Source of the DNA: Gammaproteobacteria bacterium
Lineage (GTDB): Bacteria; Pseudomonadota; Gammaproteobacteria; Pseudomonadales; Pseudohongiellaceae
DNA length: 13,550 nt
Assembly (NCBI GenBank): GCA_003451715.1
Contig: DMJN01000121.1
Span: 1 to 13,550 of the forward strand
Direction: 5' to 3'
Shown here: in pieces, positions 8,148 through 13,550 of the stretch
Numbering within the stretch: the stretch's first letter is position 1
How the letters are laid out: each line of letters begins with the position of its first letter
Translations under genes and position numbers: made by a program
Notes under the pieces: generated by a model
What the model was told of the DNA's origin: nothing
The model's input: the letters and a program-made list of their open reading frames with translations, nothing else
Databases searched by the model: none

Positions 8148-8231
8148 GATATTTTGGACACCCACAAATTGGAGCTAGGAAAATCAATGACTTAGCTAAT
8201 AGTTCGTGTGGGTATCCAAATTCACAATATC
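8148..8231. repeat. Long palindromic element, copy B
   Basis: GATATT at 8148-8153 is mirrored by AATATC at 8226-8231. Inside, ATTTTGGACACCCACA (8151-8166) can pair with TGTGGGTATCCAAATT (8207-8222) with two mismatches, leaving a 40-nt loop. It begins directly after the stop of the 7163 gene and its right end overlaps by five bases the start of the duplicated aminotransferase tail at 8227. It is in the same orientation as copy A. No poly-T run follows, so a classical terminator is unlikely. Confidence 0.75.
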
Positions 8232-8292
8232 GATGAAGGGATGGCTGGGCTGAAAGCCTACTTTGAGGTTTAGCGGGCATGCTATTAAATCA
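8227..8292. repeat. Direct repeat copy 2: aminotransferase tail remnant
   Basis: This segment matches 4575-4640 at 62 of 66 bases. It preserves the reading frame of the aminotransferase C-terminus (DEGMAGLKAYFEV then stop), so it derives from a coding tail rather than a random repeat. It ends two bases before the stop codon of the convergent gene at 8295. The likeliest reading is that this is the original 3' end, displaced by insertion of 4641-8226. Confidence 0.9.
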
Positions 8293-8294
8293 GC

Positions 8295-8813
8295 TTACTC
8301 ATAATAAAAGGAGTTGAAGGTATGGTAGCTAACCAGCAGCATTAACATGGCTGCCAGCGCTACATGGGTGACCAGCCAGCTTGTCGTCAGCCACGACTGA
8401 TTGAGTCGGTAAATTGGCCGGTGCAGGTATTCCAGTGAAAGCAACACCAGGAAAGCAAGGCTCATCAGCTGCACATAGGCATGCCCAAAATCGCTGGCAT
8501 GGAAAAACAATAGTAAGGGTGCCAGCACTCCCCAGTTACGATGTGATTGCAACAACCTCACCGGGCGACCCGTAGTGGCCCTGATCCGTGCCACCATCAG
8601 CCGCCACTGTGCAATAAACAACAACACCATGGTCAGCCCGGTGAGCTGTTTATACAATTCAATCTCCTGCAAACTGATCAGCCATGACCAGTGCCAGCCT
8701 GTAATTGCCAGCCCAGCATAAGCCACGATCAGTACTAAACCCACCAGTGCCCAGCGATCATCAGGACTGTTCTGCCAGATTGCCTGCTGTGCAAATTCAC
8801 GCTTCATCTGCAT
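8295..8813 (-). CDS. Small membrane protein with two HX13H motifs, ferric-reductase-like di-heme b
   Basis: Inner-membrane protein of 172 aa with about five hydrophobic helices (near 22-40, 57-75, 93-110, 113-130 and 146-165). His91/His105 and His150/His164 are each separated by exactly 13 residues, the spacing that binds two stacked b hemes in ferric-reductase and NADPH-oxidase membrane domains. Here they fall in helices 3 and 5, as in NOX proteins. No flavin or NAD domain is present, so electrons must come from or go to partner proteins. The start ATG overlaps the upstream stop as TAATG, which suggests coupled translation with the DUF3365 gene. It is the last gene of a cytochrome operon. 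The family name is inferred from motif spacing, not from a database match; cytochrome b561-like is the alternative. Confidence 0.85.
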   Translation of the reverse strand: MQMKREFAQQAIWQNSPDDRWALVGLVLIVAYAGLAITGWHWSWLISLQEIELYKQLTGLTMVLLFIAQWRLMVARIRATTGRPVRLLQSHRNWGVLAPLLLFFHASDFGHAYVQLMSLAFLVLLSLEYLHRPIYRLNQSWLTTSWLVTHVALAAMLMLLVSYHTFNSFYYE

Positions 8814-9694
8814 TAGCGTGCCTGCTCTTTTGTGGCATCGGCGCCACCAACAGATTCGCTATCCTCCATGGCAGGTGTCGACATGACAGCTGCATCCATT
8901 AAGGCTTCAAGACTCGCATGCCCTGTACGCCGGGCCACTTCATCCATGAAGACATCCGCTGATGGCAGGTAATAACCTTCCATAGGCCAGCGAGTACCAA
9001 TCTGTGGTGGATCATCAAATTCAATTACCTTATCGAGATAAGTCTGGTATGCGGCACGAAAGCCGGCACGCAAGGCGACAAGCATTTCAAGAATCTCGGT
9101 ACCTGTCAGTCGGGCATTGGGGTACGCCCATGTGGTCGCACCCATCACGTCATCTAGCTGCCAGTCATTTCTGGGGCTGTCTTCATGATCATTATGGCAG
9201 GTGATACAGCCTTCGACTAAGGCTGTGTCAGCAAACATGGCGGTATACAAATCCGTATCAGTCATCTGGAAAAACTGGGGATCACCCGTCTCACGAATGC
9301 GTTTGAAGTAATCGAGCTGCAAGCCCTCGAAGTCAATAGCGGGGTTAATCGGTGATTCAGAACCAAGAAACAGGCTGAGCCGGACCGGGTCACGCTCCAG
9401 ATTGCGTGCGGTTTCACGCAGAAACAGCGCTGGCAATGGACCTGCCTGCTCATCAGCCTCAAGCCAGTCTTCATTGAAAATGAGCCCGGCCTCCTGACCT
9501 GCACCCACAATTTCCTCGGTCCACAGGCCACGTACCGCATCATTTTCTATTTCAGCCAGTCGCAGCGCTGCCTCTACCGGAATGTTGGCATCTGGCATAG
9601 TCTGTTCCGGTAATGGTGGTGGCGCACTGACAAACAAAAACACATTCAGTGCAGCAAGTGCCATAACTACCACCAAAAATGTCTTACCGCTCAT
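8813..9694 (-). CDS. DUF3365 (Tll0287-like) monoheme c-type protein
   Basis: Predicted periplasmic protein of 293 aa, anchored or exported by an N-terminal hydrophobic segment (residues 5-23). Cys163-x-x-Cys166-His167 (CITCH) is a single covalent heme site. The surrounding blocks LFLRETARNLE, RLSLFL, SPINPA and DDVMGATTWAYP fit the DUF3365 / Tll0287-like family. Known members bind heme c and often occur as input domains of signalling proteins. Here the protein stands alone, with a C-terminal extension rich in small and acidic residues after about 250. GAGGAG at 9709-9704 precedes the ATG by nine bases. It sits 24 nt after the pentaheme gene and overlaps the membrane gene by one base, so the three form one operon. 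It may relay electrons or sense redox state. Confidence 0.88.
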   Translation of the reverse strand: MSGKTFLVVVMALAALNVFLFVSAPPPLPEQTMPDANIPVEAALRLAEIENDAVRGLWTEEIVGAGQEAGLIFNEDWLEADEQAGPLPALFLRETARNLERDPVRLSLFLGSESPINPAIDFEGLQLDYFKRIRETGDPQFFQMTDTDLYTAMFADTALVEGCITCHNDHEDSPRNDWQLDDVMGATTWAYPNARLTGTEILEMLVALRAGFRAAYQTYLDKVIEFDDPPQIGTRWPMEGYYLPSADVFMDEVARRTGHASLEALMDAAVMSTPAMEDSESVGGADATKEQAR

Positions 9695-9718
9695 TTACCT
9701 CAGCTCCTCGTACATCAA

Positions 9719-10465
9719 TTACCGGTTTACCGGCTCTGTAAGTGGCTCGTGGTATTTGTCGTTTCCATAGGGTGACTCTCCACCACGCACGTAGATCAGA
9801 ATTTCTTCCATAGGAATTAAATCATCAAGTTCCTCCGCAACCTCCATTAAATGATTGCCATGAAAATCATGACAGCCCAGGCAGGTATTCCAGCGCTCGG
9901 TGGCAATGAGTTCTTCATGAGAGATATCCACAGGATCATTCTTTAACACGGTATCATCATGACAATGCTGGCAATAATCCAGACTCTCTATAGTAGTACG
10001 TTCACCACGATGTTCCAGGTGACAGGATGTGCAGGTCTCGGGATGTATTGCGGCTCTGGCCTCCTGAAAGCGGGGCTCATTAAAACGAAACACCGGGTGC
10101 CGGTTATTGGGCCGATCATGGCAAGCCAGACACTGATCATTCCCGGCTGCACTGAGCCCGAAATCTGCGGGACTATCCCTCAGACCTATAAGATAACGGG
10201 CATTGGCCTGAATTTGTTGCCGCAGAGTACCGCGCGCCGGTTGATGGCAGTACTCACACAGAAGGTCTTCATGGCCAATATTCATCGGGCCACGCGCATG
10301 CACATGCAGGCTCTCCTGATCAGGTGTCAGAAGTATGACCAGCGCAAGACCACCCATTAAAATACCAATGATCAGGCCCAGATTTTGGCGTAAACGCGTG
10401 CGTGCAGGCATAACGGGTTTAAGGGTACCGATAGTGTTTTTTTTGTTATCAGGCTGTGAGCCCAA
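9719..10465 (-). CDS. Membrane-anchored pentaheme cytochrome c
   Basis: Multiheme cytochrome of 248 aa from TTG at 10465, with five CxxCH sites at residues 70-74, 112-116, 145-149, 165-169 and 195-199. About ten other His residues are available as distal ligands. A hydrophobic helix at 28-46 would anchor it in the inner membrane with the hemes in the periplasm. The start is uncertain: TTG at 10465 has no clear ribosome site and lies one base after a TAG, whereas ATG at 10411 gives a tidy basic N-terminus (MPARTRLRQ) before the anchor but also lacks a strong site. First gene of the operon with the DUF3365 and di-heme b genes. The heme spacing resembles cytochrome c3/c7- or NapC-like relays; the physiological acceptor is unknown. 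Confidence 0.9.
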   Translation of the reverse strand: MGSQPDNKKNTIGTLKPVMPARTRLRQNLGLIIGILMGGLALVILLTPDQESLHVHARGPMNIGHEDLLCEYCHQPARGTLRQQIQANARYLIGLRDSPADFGLSAAGNDQCLACHDRPNNRHPVFRFNEPRFQEARAAIHPETCTSCHLEHRGERTTIESLDYCQHCHDDTVLKNDPVDISHEELIATERWNTCLGCHDFHGNHLMEVAEELDDLIPMEEILIYVRGGESPYGNDKYHEPLTEPVNR

Positions 10466-10466
10466 G

Positions 10467-10706
10467 CTAAATAAGCAATCGGAGTAGAGGAAGAATAGAA
10501 GCTATCTCCCCTGGAGTCCAGCTCTTCATATCTTGAAGATATTGGCTTTTTATTTCTGAATCTTTCCCCAAAACGCGCCGAATCTGGCTAGTCCCAATCC
10601 TTCCTTCAGCCAAATATTGGTCATATTCAAATGGGGGATGTTCGAGCCGAATCCAGCCCCACCACCACGTCTGCTGGTGATTATCAATGCAAATCTTTGC
10701 CGATGT
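10467..10706 (-). other. Open 79-codon frame without a start codon, possible gene relic, in the gap 10466-10774
   Basis: Between the pentaheme gene and the S46 peptidase gene, one minus-strand frame stays open from just after TAG at 10709 to TAG at 10469-10467. It has a protein-like composition (for example HQQTWWWGWIRLEHPPFEYD and GRIGTSQIRRVLGKD) but no ATG, GTG or TTG near its beginning and no ribosome site. It ends one base before the TTG proposed for the pentaheme gene. It may be a truncated gene or chance. I do not recognise it. CTGGACTCCAG and ATATCTTGAAGATAT palindromes lie inside it; nothing else stands out in this gap. Confidence 0.25.
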
Positions 10707-10774
10707 CTAAACCAAAGACAAAACATTCAAGGGCAACGCTGTAGTCAGCGAAGCTTTCAAGACCCAACCCCACA

Positions 10775-12931
10775 TCAGTCGACGATCGTCATTTCTTCCA
10801 GAAGGTTGGTGGCACCATCCATGTATTCCATGACCCACAACATGTAGCGAGCGTCCACAGAAATTGCCCGATTCTTCTGCTCATCAAAATCCCAGTCACC
10901 GATTATGCTTTCATAGACCCCATCGAACAGCAGTCCTACCAATTGTGCCTTGCTGTTCATGGTGGCGGTTCCTGAATTCCCACCGGTGATGTCCAGCGTG
11001 GCGAGGAAATTTACCGGCACCGTGCCCAGTGAAGGCAAGGCGTAGTGGCCATACTGCTTTGCCCGAATCAGATCCAGTTGACGAGAGGGGGCATTAAAGG
11101 GATCGACACCCGTATCTTTACCCAGGATTCCCTCCAGGCTGGTGAAGGGTTGATTGACTAAACCGTCCTTGGGTCGATTGCCCTGCACCTGACCGATAGT
11201 CACCCGCAGAGAGCTGTTGGCATCGGCGTAGATGGGCCGACCCAGGCTGCGGTTGTAGTCGATTACCGCTTCCATGTACTGTGGGCGCCAGCGCTGAAAT
11301 TGACCGCTGAGTTCTTTGTCTGCCTGCTCCAGCACCATGCGCTCTTCATGAGAGGCGACGGCATATTGAATCAATGGATCGTCGCTGTTGTGAAAGTCCT
11401 CTACCGATTTATCCAGCCAGGCCAGTCTGACGTCGTCATCGTTCAGTGAAGACTGTGCATAGGAATCCTGGATAATCTGGTCGACCTGACCCTGATCGAT
11501 TTGTGTTCCAATTTGATAGAACGAGTCTAATGCTTGCGAACGGTATTGCTCCGGCAATTCTGCGTAGCGTCCTAACAGGTAACTCAGTATGGCTTTGTCT
11601 ACTGTTTCATCGTAGCGTCGGCTGATGGCCTGCATGGATTGACGAAAGCGCGTGAGATCGCGCTGCTGATAGCCGGGCTCGCGTTCTGCATCCGGTTTTT
11701 GTTTTTCAACCGCGAGGCGATAGAGCCGTTGCGCGGTACTGGGCAGCGTGGCATAGCTCAAATAACTACGCACCAGGTCTCGCTCCCGTGCTGCCTGATC
11801 GGTTTCGATCAGGGACTGCAATTGTCTAACGGCTGGAGCATATTGCCGACTGCGGTTGTTGTCACTTTCGATCCAGTCCCTGAGACCCGTCTCGCTCTGC
11901 CGCCGCCGATCAATAAAGTCACTGTGCTGATAACTCTCCACCATCGATTGGTAATTTTTGGCGTAATTGTTCAGGCCAGCCAGGGTACTCTGGTAGGCGA
12001 TCCGAGCCTGACTACCGGGGGCAGAATTATCGTTGATGATGCTTATCAGATCTTCCCGAAACCGGCGCGCCTCGGGATAGAACCAGGTGAACTGATTCTC
12101 TACTTCGCCGACAGTTCGGTAGCGATTGGTGCCTCCCGGGTAGCCTACACCCATAACAAAATCACCCTCCTGTACGCCCTTGGCACTCACCTGCAGGAAG
12201 CTGTCTGAGCGGTAGGGAACATTGTCTTCACTGAATTCCGCCGGCCTGCCATCGGCATCAACGTAGGCGCGATAGAAGCCAAAGTCTCCAGTGTGACGCG
12301 GCCACTGCCAGTTATCTATGTCACCACCGTATTTCCCGATGCTGGTGGCAGGCGCATAGACAAGCCTTATGTCGCGAATCTCCAGGCGCTTGATGAGAAA
12401 ATATTCCAGGCCCTGATGAAAAGATGACACGCCACAACGATGGTTCCCCGAGACTTCACATTCGGCGATCAAGGCCTTGCGGTTCGCTTCGATCAACTTG
12501 TAACGATCGATTCCTGAAGTAGACTCATCTACACCGGCAAGAGTTCTGGCAGTGACATCGGTAACCTGCTCGGTCACATAAACCCGGGTACCCGGCGCTG
12601 CCGGAATTTCCTCATCGATCTGTTTAGCCAAAAATCCATCCACCAGCAGATTGTTCTGCGGTGAGCTATTGTATTGGATGGAACCATAGACGCAGTGATG
12701 GTTGGTCACCACCAGGCCCTGGGGAGAAACAAACGAAGCGCTGCAACCACCTAAGCTGACAACGGCATTCATTGGGAATTTGTCCAGGCTACTGAGATTC
12801 TCCGGGTCGATCTCCAGACCAAGCTGCTGCAACCGCGAGCTCAGTGCCGGTAATTGATGGGGCTGCCACATACCTTCGTCGGCGAACGAACTGGTGGCAG
12901 CAATTAAGAGTAGAACGAAGAGTTGACGCAT
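10775..12931 (-). CDS. S46 family serine dipeptidyl-peptidase (DPP7/DPP11 type)
   Basis: Exported serine peptidase of 718 aa, the usual family length, that removes dipeptides from the N-termini of oligopeptides in the periplasm. Residues 1-17 are a signal peptide ending SFA before DEG. The catalytic His79 is in TNHHC (76-80), the Asp lies in the conserved block GGDIDNWQWPRHTGDF (202-217), and Ser653 is in TGGNSG. Residue Gly671, 18 after the serine in LLFDG, matches the glycine of DPP7-type enzymes rather than the arginine of DPP11, so a hydrophobic or broad P1 preference is more likely than acidic (inference). NSGTAT replaces the common NSGSPV. GAGG at 12944-12941 lies nine bases before ATG. 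It is upstream of, and on the same strand as, the cytochrome operon, but a 309-bp gap makes co-transcription doubtful. Confidence 0.95.
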   Translation of the reverse strand: MRQLFVLLLIAATSSFADEGMWQPHQLPALSSRLQQLGLEIDPENLSSLDKFPMNAVVSLGGCSASFVSPQGLVVTNHHCVYGSIQYNSSPQNNLLVDGFLAKQIDEEIPAAPGTRVYVTEQVTDVTARTLAGVDESTSGIDRYKLIEANRKALIAECEVSGNHRCGVSSFHQGLEYFLIKRLEIRDIRLVYAPATSIGKYGGDIDNWQWPRHTGDFGFYRAYVDADGRPAEFSEDNVPYRSDSFLQVSAKGVQEGDFVMGVGYPGGTNRYRTVGEVENQFTWFYPEARRFREDLISIINDNSAPGSQARIAYQSTLAGLNNYAKNYQSMVESYQHSDFIDRRRQSETGLRDWIESDNNRSRQYAPAVRQLQSLIETDQAARERDLVRSYLSYATLPSTAQRLYRLAVEKQKPDAEREPGYQQRDLTRFRQSMQAISRRYDETVDKAILSYLLGRYAELPEQYRSQALDSFYQIGTQIDQGQVDQIIQDSYAQSSLNDDDVRLAWLDKSVEDFHNSDDPLIQYAVASHEERMVLEQADKELSGQFQRWRPQYMEAVIDYNRSLGRPIYADANSSLRVTIGQVQGNRPKDGLVNQPFTSLEGILGKDTGVDPFNAPSRQLDLIRAKQYGHYALPSLGTVPVNFLATLDITGGNSGTATMNSKAQLVGLLFDGVYESIIGDWDFDEQKNRAISVDARYMLWVMEYMDGATNLLEEMTIVD

Positions 12932-12952
12932 GACAAATTGCCTCGGAGCAAC

Positions 12953-12968
12953 ACTGTTAATAAACAGT
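12953..12968. promoter_or_regulatory. Perfect inverted repeat in the S46 peptidase leader/promoter
   Basis: ACTGTT at 12953-12958 and AACAGT at 12963-12968 form perfect arms around AATA. On the minus strand a weak promoter-like pair, TTCAGG and TAAACT with 17 bp between, lies just upstream, with the -10 at 12978-12973. That would put the transcription start inside the palindrome. An operator or short leader hairpin is plausible. The remaining gap up to 13204 shows no recognisable gene. Confidence 0.3.
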
Positions 12969-13204
12969 AATTAGTTTACGATGCCTGATTCCAAGCCTGA
13001 ACCGAGCTAGCTTGCCACAGTTTCAGGATATGTCCAATTTGTTTCTTGGCAATGGGTGATGAACACTTGCGCCTGGGCTGACACAGGAACTGCGCGGAAA
13101 CGCTGGGTTCATATTACAAAGACCAACTCTTTCACTACACCTGCGGCGAGCATAGAAAGAACAAAATCTATCTCCCCTGGTATCCCGCTACAGGTAGTCG
13201 GTAA

Positions 13205-13396
13205 ACTCCTGCCGGGCATAGTCAGAGAGTGATTTTCCTGCAGCGGCAATATGAGCCAGAAATTGACACCGTGCCTATGATGAAGGTAGCCGGGCAAGTC
13301 TACGATTACGCCTGTCACGAAGGCAACTATGGCATGACGAATACCTTAAGGGGGGCGCGCTACGAAGAACGCTTCACGTTGGAAGATGAACAGTGA
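13205..13396 (+). pseudogene. 5'-truncated relic of the uncharacterised YACHEGNY family
   Basis: The frame ending at TGA 13394-13396 encodes VAGQVYDYACHEGNYG followed by MTNTLRGARYEE, which matches the C-terminus of the intact protein at 7163-8146 (EYACHEGNYSLPGILAGAR). Recognisable similarity starts only near 13274; the frame is closed by TAA at 13202-13204 and lacks the signal peptide and the other roughly 280 residues. No ribosome site or proper start is present. The residues differ enough from the intact copy that it is a divergent paralog (its MTNTLRGAR form is a known variant of the family) and not a recent duplicate. Interpreted as a gene remnant left by deletion. Confidence 0.75.
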
Positions 13397-13412
13397 GGTC
13401 TGTTTCCAGTTT

Positions 13413-13550
13413 TTAGCGCGACTGTAGAAACTTCACAGCCTTGTCTGGAAAATCTGTAAACAGGCCATCCACGTCAGCAGCGAAGTAGTGCTTCTCCAAC
13501 AAGTCTTCGAAGCTGTCTGCATAACGGGGCACCTGACCCGGGTCAGATCT
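13413..13550 (-). CDS. Probable glycerophosphodiester phosphodiesterase, C-terminal part (N-terminal part beyond window)
   Basis: The last 45 codons of a minus-strand gene enter from the right edge and end with TAA at 13415-13413. ADVDGLFTDFPDKAVKFL near residues 25-42 of the fragment matches the C-terminal block GVDGLFTDFPD of GDPD enzymes, which hydrolyse glycerophosphodiesters to glycerol-3-phosphate and an alcohol. Catalytic residues lie upstream and are not visible. It converges on the gene relic at 13205-13396. Confidence 0.75.
   Translation of the reverse strand, partial: RSDPGQVPRYADSFEDLLEKHYFAADVDGLFTDFPDKAVKFLQSR

Noticed and set aside
6845..8231. Integron attC sites flanking a gene cassette
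   Set aside because: The layout (gene stop then palindrome) is similar, but neither element ends in the paired RYYYAAC and GTTRRRY core sites, and no integron integrase is present in the window.
10630..10668. tRNA-like 3' end (GTTCGAGCC ... CCACCACCA)
   Set aside because: No five-base T stem with a seven-base loop, no acceptor stem partner and no anticodon arm can be drawn upstream.
11639..12208. Long plus-strand open frame of 189 codons
   Set aside because: It is fully antisense to the well-supported S46 peptidase gene and has no recognisable domains or ribosome site.

Overview
The window looks like chromosomal DNA from a Gram-negative bacterium, most likely a marine-type gammaproteobacterium. 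This is inferred from a TonB-dependent outer-membrane receptor, Sec signal peptides, c-type cytochromes, an S46 periplasmic peptidase and compact genes with Shine-Dalgarno sites. No rRNA or tRNA gene was seen that could fix the taxonomy.

Layout, left to right. (1) 1-680, minus: a nearly complete C-factor-like short-chain dehydrogenase/reductase, with an imperfect tandem repeat upstream that carries two promoter-like sequences facing it. (2) 934-4621, plus: a TonB-dependent receptor with an extremely acidic insert, followed 43 nt later by a class I/II PLP-dependent aminotransferase; the two are probably co-transcribed. (3) 4641-8226: a segment that looks inserted. It is bracketed by two copies of a 66-bp sequence, the 3' end of the aminotransferase gene plus its flank. 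Inside it lie a secreted FG-GAP beta-propeller gene on the minus strand, split by two in-frame stop codons; an AT-rich gene-poor stretch; and an intact secreted protein of an uncharacterised family flanked by two related long palindromes. (4) 8295-10465, minus: a three-gene redox operon made of a pentaheme cytochrome c, a DUF3365/Tll0287-like monoheme protein and a small membrane protein with two HX13H motifs. (5) 10775-12931, minus: an S46 dipeptidyl-peptidase. (6) 13205-13396, plus: a 5'-truncated relic of a second member of the uncharacterised family. (7) 13413-13550, minus: the C-terminal end of a probable glycerophosphodiester phosphodiesterase.

How the genes may work together (inference). 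The receptor, aminotransferase and S46 peptidase fit uptake and use of peptides or other organic matter. The redox operon reads as an electron conduit: a stacked pair of b hemes across the inner membrane exchanging electrons with periplasmic c hemes. The most unusual material is region 3, an apparent insertion that restores the 3' end of a host gene and ends in a palindrome at its right boundary, and the compact b/c-heme operon next to it.
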